A DNA stretch of 64,000 bases. Source: Arcicella rosea (GTDB lineage: Bacteria > Bacteroidota > Bacteroidia > Cytophagales > Spirosomataceae). Location of the stretch: assembly GCF_040543805.1 (NCBI RefSeq), contig NZ_JBEUMS010000001.1, positions 310,001-374,000 of the forward strand, in the 5' to 3' direction. The translations under genes and the position numbers were made by a program. Positions 7,144 through 15,167 of the stretch are shown here, one piece after another; positions within the stretch are counted from its first letter, which is position 1; every line of letters begins with the position of its first letter. The notes below the pieces were generated by a model. The model made no database searches. It was not told the origin of the DNA and was given only the letters and a program-made list of their open reading frames with translations.

Positions 7144-7893
7144 ATGAAAATTTCTATCATTACAGTTTCCTTCAATAGCGCTGCCACTATTCGCCAAACC
7201 ATTGAAAGTGTTTTAGCACAAGATTACCCAGCACTTGAGTACATCGTGGTTGATGGTGCATCAAAAGATGGTACGGTAGAAATTTTAAAGTCGTTTGGAG
7301 ATAAAATAAAATTTATTTCAGAACCCGACAAAGGTATTTACGATGCCATGAATAAAGGCGTAAAAATGGCTACAGGAGAAGTAATTGGAACAATTGGTGG
7401 AGATGATTTTTATCCTAATAATCAAGTTATCAGCAATGTAGCAAAAACATTTCTTCAATACCAGACAGATGCGATATATGGTGACATCCAGTTTATTAAT
7501 CCAGATGACATCTATACAATCGTTCGCTATTGGAAATCAGGTGAGTACTCAAGAGAAAACTGGTTGAATGGCTGGATGCCTCCACACCCTTCTTTCTATA
7601 TAAAAAAAGCTGCATTTGAAAAATATGGATATTTCGTAACTGATTTTACTTGTTCTGGTGACTATGAATTTATGCTAAGAATGCTTTACAAAAAGCATTT
7701 GACGGTTCAGTATTTACCCCTTACGCTTATGACGATGAGAAATGGAGGTACAAGTACAGCCTCTTTGAAACATCGCTACAGGGCAAATATGGAAGATAGA
7801 AGAGCATGGAGAATTAATAATTTAAAGCCTCATTGGTACACTTTATGGATGAAGCCACTTTCTAAAATCGCACAATTATTTAAGAAAGGATAG
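7144..7893 (+). CDS. Family 2 glycosyltransferase
   Basis: 249 residues, one GT-A domain with no membrane segment. It starts MKISIITVSFNSAATIRQTI. Nucleotide-sugar-binding residues are visible in YIVVDGASKDGT (D37), the FISEPDKGIYDAMNKG motif (residues 58-72) and IGGDDFYPNN (D87, D88). This subgroup acts in exopolysaccharide or lipopolysaccharide synthesis, adding one sugar from a nucleotide donor at the cytoplasmic face. It stands alone here, so the acceptor cannot be inferred. Confidence 0.9.
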   Translation: MKISIITVSFNSAATIRQTIESVLAQDYPALEYIVVDGASKDGTVEILKSFGDKIKFISEPDKGIYDAMNKGVKMATGEVIGTIGGDDFYPNNQVISNVAKTFLQYQTDAIYGDIQFINPDDIYTIVRYWKSGEYSRENWLNGWMPPHPSFYIKKAAFEKYGYFVTDFTCSGDYEFMLRMLYKKHLTVQYLPLTLMTMRNGGTSTASLKHRYRANMEDRRAWRINNLKPHWYTLWMKPLSKIAQLFKKG

Positions 7894-7913
7894 GAAACTT
7901 CCTACCTTTCCAT

Positions 7914-8204
7914 TTACACATTGGCCACTCTGAAAGGATGCACTTCTGTTTGTTGCCAAACGCCCATTGTATTGTAAGGGTCGTTATTGAACCAATCTTG
8001 AAATGCCGTTTCTGTTTCAAATTGAACAATCATGGTTGAACCTATCATTTGTCCTGATTCATTCAGGATTGCTCCTCCTAATAAAAAGTTTCCGTTTTCT
8101 TTTAATTTTCTGACACATTCCAAATGATGTGGGCGGGCTGTCATTCTACGGTTTTGTGCTTCGGCATCGCTTCCGTCAAAAGCGTTAATTACATACTGTA
8201 ACAT
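7914..8204 (-). CDS. YciI-family protein
   Basis: 96 residues. It matches the YCII-related domain: MLQYVINAFDGSDAEAQNRR, then RPHHLECVRKL with the conserved His, a GGAILNESGQMIGS stretch and FNNDPYNTMGVWQ. YciI-like proteins are small ferredoxin-like folds with a buried His/Asp pair, suspected to be enzymes, but their substrates are mostly unknown. It is convergent with the glycosyltransferase gene and divergent from the Crp-type regulator, so it could be regulated by the latter. Confidence 0.85.
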   Translation of the reverse strand: MLQYVINAFDGSDAEAQNRRMTARPHHLECVRKLKENGNFLLGGAILNESGQMIGSTMIVQFETETAFQDWFNNDPYNTMGVWQQTEVHPFRVANV

Positions 8205-8404
8205 TTTATTTATGGTTTTTGATGTGACTTTATGAAGGTATTTATGTCATAACAAACGATTGAATAAATCGCAGATAATCAAGATACCTAGCTAGTATTA
8301 ATTATCTGAATTTATTTCATTTATATTGAACAATTATTCTGTATTAAAGTTTATTGTTTAATCCTTATCCAAAGCCAAATATAAAAATATACAACCACAT
8401 CAAC

Positions 8405-8977
8405 ATGAGAGATAATTTAATCGCCTTCGTGCGAAAGTACGTTGATTTTTCTGATGAAGATCTTGATTTAGCTCAACCCTATTTTACTGACATCACACTG
8501 AAAAAAGGAGAGTTTTGGGTAAAAGAAGGAGAATATAATGCTGACGTTGCTTTTATCAACAAAGGCATGGTACGTTCTTATTTCATCAAAGAAAAAGTTG
8601 ACATTACCTTCGACCTTACCATTGAAAATCAAATCTTTTCAAATACTACTTCTTACTCTTTGGGCTTACCGAGTACTGAATATATTCAAGCAATTGAAGA
8701 TTGTGATTTGTGCGTCATTACGAAAGTAAATTTGCATCTCCTCTATGCTCAATCTCCAAAGTGGGAACGTCTTGGTAGAATAATTTATGAAAATTACACT
8801 GTTTTACAGGAAATGAGGGTTCGTTCTTTTATTTCAGAAACAGCCAAGGAGCGTTATGAGATATTATCAAAAACAAAACCTGAACTTATCAGGCGAACGC
8901 CACAGATTTACTTGGCAAATTATTTAGGCATTACACCTCAGTCATTAAGTAGATTAAGAAGAGAAATTACTCGATAA
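8405..8977 (+). CDS. Crp/Fnr-family transcriptional regulator
   Basis: 190 residues from the ATG at 8405. An in-frame TTG at 8354 would add 17 residues, but the ATG start gives the usual length for this Bacteroidota subgroup. The N-terminal half is a cyclic-nucleotide-binding-like beta barrel (KKGEFWVKEGEYNADVAFINKG). The C-terminal part has a short winged-helix end (LANYLGITPQSLSRLRREI, the recognition helix). The cAMP-contact residues of true CRP are not evident, so the ligand is unknown. It ends in a strong terminator and is divergent from the YciI gene. Confidence 0.85.
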   Translation: MRDNLIAFVRKYVDFSDEDLDLAQPYFTDITLKKGEFWVKEGEYNADVAFINKGMVRSYFIKEKVDITFDLTIENQIFSNTTSYSLGLPSTEYIQAIEDCDLCVITKVNLHLLYAQSPKWERLGRIIYENYTVLQEMRVRSFISETAKERYEILSKTKPELIRRTPQIYLANYLGITPQSLSRLRREITR

Positions 8978-9013
8978 AAAATAGGCTCACCGAAATTCGG
9001 CGAGCCTATTTTT
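8978..9013. terminator. Bidirectional terminator between the Crp-type gene and rocD
   Basis: AAAATAGGCTC pairs with GAGCCTATTTT, and an inner CCG/CGG pair closes an AAATT loop. T-runs on both strands serve the two convergent genes. Confidence 0.85.
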
Positions 9014-9015
9014 TA

Positions 9016-10263
9016 TTACTCCCAATTCAACACTACTTTTTCAATAATATCACAGGCTTCATTCATTTGTGCTTCTGTGATAACCAAAGGTGGAGCAAAA
9101 CGAATTTTGTTTCCATGTGTTGGTTTGGCTAATAAACCGTTTTCTTTAAAAGCTACACATAAATTCCATGCGGTCTCGCTTTCTTCATCGGTATTGATTT
9201 CTATGGCATTTAATAAACCTTTTCCTCTGACCAATCTAATTAAATCTGAACGCTGGGCAATTAACTTTGTCATTCTCTCACGAAACAATTCTCCCATTTT
9301 CATGGCATTGTCGGCTAGGTTTTCATCTTTCACGACTGATAATGCTGCCATCGCAACGGCACAAGCCAATGGGTTTCCTCCATAAGTAGAGCCATGTTCG
9401 CCTGGTTTGATGGTAAGCATAATTTCATCTCTACAAAAAACGGCCGACACTGGATAAGTACCGCCAGAGAGTGCTTTCCCTAAAATTAAAATATCTGGTT
9501 GAAAATCTTCATAATCGCAAGCTAAACGTTTTCCTGTGCGGGCAATGCCTGTTTGTACTTCATCTGCAATGAATAATACATTTTTCGCACGACACATTTC
9601 ATAGGCTTTTTTCAAATAACCTTCGTCTGGTACTACTACTCCTGCTTCGCCTTGAATCGGCTCAACCATAAATCCTGCTACATTTGGGTCTTTCAAAATC
9701 TCAGCTAAAGCATCTAAGTCATTATAAGGAATGATTTCATAACCCGGCAAAAGTGGACCATAATCAGCATAGCTTGATGGGTCGGTTGAAGAAGAAATCG
9801 CTGCCAAGGTTCTTCCCCAAAAATTGCCTGCGGCATAAACCGTTTTAGCTTGATTTTGTGGAATGCCTTTTACTTTATAAGCCCATTTACGAGTAAGTTT
9901 CAGGGCGGTCTCCCCTCCTTCTACGCCTGAGTTCATCATCAATACTTTGTCGTAACCGAAGTATTCACAAAGGAATTTTTCACAAATACCTAGCTGGTCG
10001 CTATAAAAAGCACGAGAAGTAAGTGTAAGTTTGTGTGCTTGTTCAACTAAAGCTTGAACAATTTTTGGGTGACAATGTCCTTGATTTACCGCACTGTAAG
10101 CTGAAAGGAAATCGAAATATCTTTTATTTTCTACATCCCATACAAATACGCCTTCTCCTTTTTGAAGGACTACTGGCATTGGATGATAATTATGTGCGCC
10201 GAAACGGTTTTCTAATTGCATGGCTTTTTCTGATGCCGATGCGCTTGAAATTTGTGCTGTCAT
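9016..10263 (-). CDS. rocD: Ornithine--oxo-acid transaminase
   Basis: 415 residues, a fold-type I PLP enzyme of aminotransferase class III. It converts ornithine and 2-oxoglutarate to glutamate semialdehyde and glutamate in arginine/proline metabolism. Visible are NYHPMPVVLQKGEG at the N-terminus, SGVEGGETALKL (residues 112-123), the PLP-contacting ADEVQTGIARTG (D234) and the Schiff-base lysine in LILGKALSGG (K263), plus HGSTYGGNPLA. The length and motifs match ornithine aminotransferase rather than acetylornithine aminotransferase (ArgD). No arginine-degradation genes adjoin it. Confidence 0.92.
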   Translation of the reverse strand: MTAQISSASASEKAMQLENRFGAHNYHPMPVVLQKGEGVFVWDVENKRYFDFLSAYSAVNQGHCHPKIVQALVEQAHKLTLTSRAFYSDQLGICEKFLCEYFGYDKVLMMNSGVEGGETALKLTRKWAYKVKGIPQNQAKTVYAAGNFWGRTLAAISSSTDPSSYADYGPLLPGYEIIPYNDLDALAEILKDPNVAGFMVEPIQGEAGVVVPDEGYLKKAYEMCRAKNVLFIADEVQTGIARTGKRLACDYEDFQPDILILGKALSGGTYPVSAVFCRDEIMLTIKPGEHGSTYGGNPLACAVAMAALSVVKDENLADNAMKMGELFRERMTKLIAQRSDLIRLVRGKGLLNAIEINTDEESETAWNLCVAFKENGLLAKPTHGNKIRFAPPLVITEAQMNEACDIIEKVVLNWE

Positions 10264-10368
10264 TTTTGGAATTGGTGATTGAGTGAATTGTGAATGAGTG
10301 ATTTAAAAATCTCAATTCAGTATTAATATTACTAGCTTTTAAAATGCTTGTTTAACCAATAATTTGCT

Positions 10369-10427
10369 GTAGTGGCAACCCTTGCGGTTGCCTCGCATGA
10401 AACGGCAACTGCAAGAGTTGCCACTAC
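10369..10427. repeat. REP-like inverted pair with GTAG feet
   Basis: GTAGTGGCAAC at 10369-10379 is the reverse complement of 10417-10427. Each half is itself a hairpin (GGCAACC-cttgc-GGTTGCC and GGCAAC-tgcaaga-GTTGCC), so the whole is two inverted REP-like units. The GTAG at the hairpin foot is the mark of REP elements mobilised by RAYT (Y1) transposases. A relative lies at 39434-39497. Confidence 0.7.
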
Positions 10428-10458
10428 AAATTACCCTTTAAAAACAGATAACAATTTT

Positions 10459-10668
10459 TCAATCATTCAATCCAGACAAACCAATCACGTACAGAATTAG
10501 TACAAATACAGAAAGAATACGATGAATTTTACAGAAGTGACCATACAATGAGCTTGTCGTAAACACACGGTTACTGATATGCTTGTTGAAGCCTATCGCT
10601 GAACGTTGGTATTTAGGATAAAAATCATTCATGTTTGAAGAAACGCTATTCTTTTTTTGAATACGCAT
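10459..10668 (-). CDS. Possible small protein of unknown function
   Basis: 69 residues if it starts at 10668, or 57 from the second ATG at 10632. The C-terminal half has one hydrophobic stretch (ILSVFVLILYVIGLSG) that could span a membrane. The main support is a well-formed leftward promoter at 10673-10702, but its predicted start site almost coincides with the first ATG, which favours the second. I recognise no family. It may be a spurious frame or a remnant. Confidence 0.3.
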   Translation of the reverse strand: MRIQKKNSVSSNMNDFYPKYQRSAIGFNKHISNRVFTTSSLYGHFCKIHRILSVFVLILYVIGLSGLND

Positions 10669-10672
10669 AATC

Positions 10673-10702
10673 CAAATTTACAAAGTATTGAACATTTTAC
10701 AA
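10673..10702 (-). promoter_or_regulatory. Leftward Bacteroidota-type promoter
   Basis: On the minus strand there is a TTG at 10702-10700, 19 bases, then TAAATTTG at 10680-10673, a perfect match to the consensus. It would transcribe the small frame at 10459-10668 and possibly read toward rocD. Confidence 0.5.
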
Positions 10703-10724
10703 AATTGAGGGTTGATTTAGTAGT

Positions 10725-10904
10725 ATGAAGAAAACAAACGAACAAAACGATAATAATCGACAAGGATTAACAGCAGAAGACTTTTACTTAAATGAAAATG
10801 GCTTTATGGTTTTTACAGAAGCCTATCATTTAAAAAGAGGTTATTGTTGTAAAAATGGCTGTAAACATTGTCCTTATGGTTTTAAAAAAGGAAATAGTGT
10901 CTAA
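10725..10904 (+). CDS. DUF5522-type cysteine-rich mini-protein
   Basis: 59 residues, ATG at 10725 and TAA at 10902-10904. The conserved core is NGFMVFTEAYHLKRGYCC followed by KNGCKHCPYGF, with Cys 41, 42, 46 and 49. This is the pattern of small DUF5522 proteins, which are widespread in Bacteroidota. Four clustered cysteines suggest binding of zinc or another metal, which is an inference. The gene is short enough to be missed by length cut-offs. Confidence 0.75.
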   Translation: MKKTNEQNDNNRQGLTAEDFYLNENGFMVFTEAYHLKRGYCCKNGCKHCPYGFKKGNSV

Positions 10905-10952
10905 AGATTTCTCTCTTAAACACTATCTCTTTTATTCAGGATACGATTACAC

Positions 10953-12035
10953 TTATTTCAGTTTTTGCAATGTTATTTGAAGTGAATCACTTCCCATCTT
11001 AGCCAACATCAGCATTTGTTGAGGGTCTTCTAATTGAATCAGTTTTGCAGTCAGTACTTCTATTTTTTCAGGGCTTTGTTCAAACGTTAATTTGATTTGC
11101 TTTTGAACATTATCAAAATCGTAATGCCCTATTTTACGACGATTACTTCGATTAAATTCTAATACACAAACATCTCCAATATCAAAATAGATTTTAGTAA
11201 GAGTAGAGTCCATGATACATGAATCCACATTAATTGCTTTATTATTGACTTTAAGCGATTTTACATCATAAGAACCTATCAAAATCTCATTTTGCTTTGG
11301 CTCATTTTCAAGGCGATAAACAAAGAGTAAGGCAAAAACAATAGCCGAAAATCTTACTATATTTTTGATGGGATTATTACTCACACTTAGGCTTGCATCA
11401 TCCTCATTTTTCTGAAAAAAGAAAAGCATTAACTTATCCCATTCCAATAACAAAAAATATAAAACACCCATCACTAGCACAATAGACTGCATCAATGCCC
11501 CACCATTCATCTCATAAAAAACATTGATTAATAAAATATTAAGCATGACGGGCAACAGCACAAATAAACCCAACATCTGTGTTTTACGAAACAGGAACAG
11601 CAGAGAACCAACAATCTGCATACTTGCTACAATACAAGCAAAAGGATAGGAATGTCCAAAATAAAACCAAGTAAGCCACTCGCCCGACTGTTGGCTCATT
11701 GGTATATCTGCAATATGCTGAGGAACCACAAATTGTTGTCCAAAGATTTTTTTCCATCCAAAACTCGCTACATTAAAAGCTAAAGCATAGCGAATGAAAT
11801 CTAATATAAATTGTGACTTTTGAGGTAAATCTTCCTCTTTACTTTTGGTCTTAAAATACCAAACAATGGCGTAAATGATTGAAGCAAAAAAACATAGTCC
11901 TGCTAAACCAAATACCATTGCAGGACTAATCCAAATAGGTCTTTTGTCTCTGCCAACTAGTAAAACGTCAGCCGATAAAGTAATGCCTAAGATAAAACAG
12001 GCAGCAAACTTCTGAAAAAATGATTTGAGTTGCAT
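10953..12035 (-). CDS. Multi-pass membrane protein of unknown function
   Basis: 360 residues. The first ~245 residues contain six to eight hydrophobic segments (for example ISPAMVFGLAGLCFFASIIY and IVASMQIVGSLLFLF). The layout, with FIRYALAFNVASFGWKKIFG after an early pair of helices, is reminiscent of DoxX-like proteins, but I cannot assign it firmly. The last ~110 residues are a soluble, beta-rich tail. It lies 85 bases downstream of the membrane-bound AraC regulator on the same strand and may be its partner or target. Confidence 0.65.
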   Translation of the reverse strand: MQLKSFFQKFAACFILGITLSADVLLVGRDKRPIWISPAMVFGLAGLCFFASIIYAIVWYFKTKSKEEDLPQKSQFILDFIRYALAFNVASFGWKKIFGQQFVVPQHIADIPMSQQSGEWLTWFYFGHSYPFACIVASMQIVGSLLFLFRKTQMLGLFVLLPVMLNILLINVFYEMNGGALMQSIVLVMGVLYFLLLEWDKLMLFFFQKNEDDASLSVSNNPIKNIVRFSAIVFALLFVYRLENEPKQNEILIGSYDVKSLKVNNKAINVDSCIMDSTLTKIYFDIGDVCVLEFNRSNRRKIGHYDFDNVQKQIKLTFEQSPEKIEVLTAKLIQLEDPQQMLMLAKMGSDSLQITLQKLK

Positions 12036-12120
12036 AAGTGAAATGAGTATTAAAAATTAGAATTTAGGGCAAAAAACAGGTTTTTGAACACCTAATTCTA
12101 CTCAAATCACGATTTGACTA

Positions 12121-13260
12121 TCATTCCTGAGATTTTTTTTGAAAGGCAGTTGGCGTCATTCCAGTTACTTGCTTGAATGAACGCTGAAAAGTAGGCAATG
12201 AATTAAAACCAGCATCGTAAGCGATACTCAGAATGGTTAAATGATTATTTTGTGGGTTTGATAATCTCTGCTTGGCTTCTTCTATTCTATATTCATTGAT
12301 AAATTCGCCAAAGCCTTTATGGAGTATTTGATTACAAATGGCAGAAATGATTTTAGGATTTAATCCTGTGAGTTCTGATACTTTGGCAAGATTTAACTCA
12401 GGATTCAAGTAATATTGTTCTTCTTCCATTACTTTTTTCAATCGTTCGATGGCTTCATTTACTTGTTTTTCTCCCAATAAATCAAGGATAGATTGGTTAT
12501 TTTTTTGTTTGTCAATTCTTATAATGCTGATTCTATGAAAGCCCATAAAAGCTATCCAGTACATCACAAACGACAACCAACATTCAAGAGGCAGGTAAAA
12601 TAACATATTGCTTTCTTGATGCAACAACACACTTCCATAAATAGTAAAAGCCCAAACAATTAACGTTCCTAAAAAAACATAAAGCAATAAAGTTAGCCAT
12701 CTGTAGATAATTGCTTTCTCTTCCTTCACGTCATCCATCAACGAAATATCACCATACCAAAGTTGTAGTGTTTTGTATGATTGGAATAAAAACCAAGCAA
12801 AAACGACTATCATTAAATGGCGTTCTACATCAATGACACTTCTATAAATTGTGAATAACTGTGAACGTTTAGGTTCATCTGAAGCAGTAAAATGAATTAA
12901 TAAAACAAAGCTTAAGTTGACCACCAAACAAAGTGATGCAGGAGAAAAGTAGAACCATTTAGGGCGACTGAGGGCTTCAACACCAATTGTATTGGCTACA
13001 ATATAAAGAAACAGCAGTGTCCCTAAACAATAAATATGCACAAAGGGAATGTAGTTATCAATAAAGAAAAAGCTACTCGATTTCCCTAGTGTGAACATCA
13101 AAATCTCAAAACTATTGTAGGCAAAAATGAGGATAAGCCAAGCTAAAAAGTATTGTTTGATAGGATTATCTCGCTTTGAAAAGAACAAAATACCACTCAA
13201 TACTATGGCTTGTAATAAACCTAAAAGTATAACAAAACTGATGATGGGAATATTGAGCAT
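12121..13260 (-). CDS. Membrane-anchored AraC-family regulator
   Basis: 379 residues. About seven hydrophobic helices fill residues 5-240 (for example IISFVILLGLLQAIVLSGIL). After a linker (LLGEKQVNEAIERLKKVMEE), the last ~98 residues form an AraC-type double helix-turn-helix with LAKVSELTGLNPKIIS and the second motif ILSIAYDAGFNSLPTFQRSF, ending VTGMTPTAFQ. Such 7TM-AraC proteins are common in Bacteroidota, and direct sensing of a membrane or periplasmic ligand is presumed. It is divergent from the GNAT gene (178-base spacer). Confidence 0.88.
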   Translation of the reverse strand: MLNIPIISFVILLGLLQAIVLSGILFFSKRDNPIKQYFLAWLILIFAYNSFEILMFTLGKSSSFFFIDNYIPFVHIYCLGTLLFLYIVANTIGVEALSRPKWFYFSPASLCLVVNLSFVLLIHFTASDEPKRSQLFTIYRSVIDVERHLMIVVFAWFLFQSYKTLQLWYGDISLMDDVKEEKAIIYRWLTLLLYVFLGTLIVWAFTIYGSVLLHQESNMLFYLPLECWLSFVMYWIAFMGFHRISIIRIDKQKNNQSILDLLGEKQVNEAIERLKKVMEEEQYYLNPELNLAKVSELTGLNPKIISAICNQILHKGFGEFINEYRIEEAKQRLSNPQNNHLTILSIAYDAGFNSLPTFQRSFKQVTGMTPTAFQKKSQE

Positions 13261-13438
13261 ATTGTAAGATTAATCTTGTTTTGTAAAATTGGGATTATTA
13301 TCCTCAAGAAATTATCCCTTTGAATAATTTTATACATTTGCTAATTAATAGGGTTTGCTCAGAATAACCTAATATGTTAGCTTATTTGATTTCATTCCTT
13401 CGCTGATAAAAAAACAGAAATTCTTACGACTCATCAAC

Positions 13439-13951
13439 ATGAATAAAATACTAACAACCGAAAGACTCATCTTGCGTGAATACAATCTTGACGATACTCA
13501 ATTTATCATTCAATTATTAAACAGCGAAGGTTGGTTAGCCTTTATTGGCGACAAAAACGTGCATACCGAAGAAGATGCAAAAGCCTACTTATTAAACGGC
13601 CCCATGAAAAGCTATACAGAAAATGGCTATGGTTTAAGTTTGGTAGCGACCAAAGACGATTTGACCCCGATTGGTATGTGTGGATTAATTAAGAGAGATA
13701 ATCTTGATTTCCCCGATATTGGTTTCGCTTTTTTACCAGAATATGTAGGAAAAGGCTACGCTTTTGAAATTGCCAGTGCCACGATTACTTACGCAAAAGA
13801 TACATTAAAATTGCCCATCGTCTATGGTATTACGATGCCTGAAAATGCAAGTTCAAAAAAGCTTTTAGAAAAAATTGGGCTTAGTTTAGAAGGATGGTAT
13901 TCTTTCCCTAATCAAGGGAATAAACTCCTGCTATTGAAGCTTACCTTCTAG
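13439..13951 (+). CDS. GNAT-family N-acetyltransferase (RimJ/RimL-like)
   Basis: 170 residues, one acetyltransferase domain. It begins with TTERLILREYNLDD and has the acetyl-CoA-binding region FLPEYVGKGYAFEIASATITYA (residues ~100-120) and a MPENASSKKLLEKIGL end, typical of the RimJ/RimL branch. Family members modify protein N-termini or small molecules with acetyl-CoA. The target is not predictable here. Confidence 0.88.
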   Translation: MNKILTTERLILREYNLDDTQFIIQLLNSEGWLAFIGDKNVHTEEDAKAYLLNGPMKSYTENGYGLSLVATKDDLTPIGMCGLIKRDNLDFPDIGFAFLPEYVGKGYAFEIASATITYAKDTLKLPIVYGITMPENASSKKLLEKIGLSLEGWYSFPNQGNKLLLLKLTF

Positions 13952-13989
13952 TAATGAACAATTAACAAAAAAAGGTGATGCTTCATACT

Positions 13990-14364
13990 TTATAGTTCTT
14001 CATTCAACAGAAAATGATGACGCATCATCATTTTCACATCATCATTCAACAAAAAATGGTGACGCTTCATCGTTTTTACATCATCGTTCAACAAAAAATG
14101 GTGACGTATCATCATTTTTATATCATCGTTCAACAGAAAATGGTGGTGTATCATCATTTTTACATCATCGTTCAACAAAAAATGGTGACGCTTCATCATT
14201 TTTACATCAACCTTCAACAGAAAGTGGTGGTACATCATCGTTTTTACATCAACGTTCAATAGAAAATGGTGGAGTTTCATCATTTTTACATCAACATTCA
14301 ACAAAAAATGGTGGCTCTTCATCATTTTTATATCATCGTTCAACAGAAAAAGATGACGCACCAT
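13990..14364 (-). repeat. 42-bp tandem repeat, eight full copies plus one partial, open as 14-residue repeats
   Basis: Units begin every 42 bases at 14000, 14042, and so on to 14336. The copies differ by point changes but not in length. On the minus strand the array is one open frame of 124 codons (ATG at 14364) encoding 14-residue repeats close to HHFLLNDDVKMMMR. The plus strand is also open in one frame for most of it. No clear promoter or ribosome-binding site lies upstream. It may be a repetitive protein gene or a minisatellite of non-coding origin. Confidence 0.6.
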
Positions 14365-14427
14365 ATCATCCTGACACTAACCTTTACTTATTGTAAATGG
14401 TTGCCTCTGAACTATTGAGTTATTTGT

Positions 14428-14447
14428 GAGCGAGACGCTCTTTTTTT
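14428..14447 (+). terminator. Short terminator-like hairpin
   Basis: GAGCG-aga-CGCTC followed by seven T. The stem is only 5 bp, so termination would be modest. Confidence 0.4.
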
Positions 14448-14515
14448 ACTTTTGGAGTGAAGGTAAACCAGTAGAAAGCCATTATAAGTCAACAAAAATG
14501 TATTAGCCACTTGCC

Positions 14516-14539
14516 GTTGTCAGTGTCTTCACTGACAAC
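14516..14539. repeat. Perfect 10-bp inverted repeat
   Basis: GTTGTCAGTG-tctt-CACTGACAAC. There is no T-run after it, so it is probably a small interspersed hairpin rather than a terminator. Confidence 0.6.
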
Positions 14540-14864
14540 CTCCTTTGCTGTCGCACGTTTTGTTAGTAAAAAACACCAACAAAGGCGAAAAACGTCACTA
14601 AAGGCATACACTAATCCAGAATGGATTAAATGTTTATAGGAAAAATAAGACGATGAGAAGTATGACCCCTCCGGGGTCGAACAATGGTTGTCGTTTTTGG
14701 GGATTTTCTATAAACCTTTAAATCCTTCGGATTTATTACGCTTGCCTTTTGGCTTCTTTTACTTTCATTAAAGTATGCAAACACAAATCAAATCTTCACT
14801 TGTACCAGTAAATACAACAAGAATCAAGAAAATCATTTACATTTGAGTGATAATATTCTGACAA

Positions 14865-15167
14865 ATGAAAAACCTTGAATCATACATATCAGAGATAATT
14901 AAACTTTGTGAAAATCACAAAGTTAAAAGCCTGTATGCTTTTGGTTCGGTTCTGACTGATAGCTTTAATAATGAAAGTGATATTGATTTAATTGTGGACT
15001 TCTCAAATATTGCAGTGGAAGATTATGCCGATAACTATTTTGACTTCAAATTTTCTTTACAAGAAATGCTTAAAAGACCCATCGACCTACTGGAAGAAAA
15101 AGCTATCAAAAATCCATATTTCAAACAATCTGTAAATCAACAAAGACAACTTGTTTATGGACAATGA
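14865..15167 (+). CDS. MntA-type minimal nucleotidyltransferase (antitoxin)
   Basis: 100 residues. The nucleotidyltransferase signature is exact: G27-S28, ten residues, then D39-I-D41 (GS-X10-DXD) within LYAFGSVLTDS...ESDIDLIVDF. In MntA/HepT systems this protein silences the HepT RNase by adding AMP to a tyrosine. The gene overlaps the following HepT gene by 11 bases, so translation is probably coupled. The family and gene order support a type VII toxin-antitoxin module. Confidence 0.88.
   Translation: MKNLESYISEIIKLCENHKVKSLYAFGSVLTDSFNNESDIDLIVDFSNIAVEDYADNYFDFKFSLQEMLKRPIDLLEEKAIKNPYFKQSVNQQRQLVYGQ

Larger units (their letters stand above)
14365..14864. other. Intergenic region with several small hairpins
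   Basis: 500 bases without a gene. It contains a short terminator-like hairpin at 14428-14447 and perfect hairpins at 14516-14539 (10-bp stem), 14664-14678 (GACCCC-tcc-GGGGTC) and 14720-14734 (AAATCC-ttc-GGATTT), plus TAATCC/GGATTA near 14612. A TACATTTG at 14838-14845 could be the -7 box for the toxin-antitoxin pair, although no TTG sits at the right distance. Confidence 0.6.

Noticed and set aside
14014..14262. Plus-strand frame across the 42-bp repeat
   Set aside because: It is a by-product of unit length being a multiple of three. It has no better start or promoter than the minus-strand frame.
13990..14364. CRISPR array
   Set aside because: The units are contiguous 42-bp repeats with no unique spacers between them, and no cas genes are in the window.
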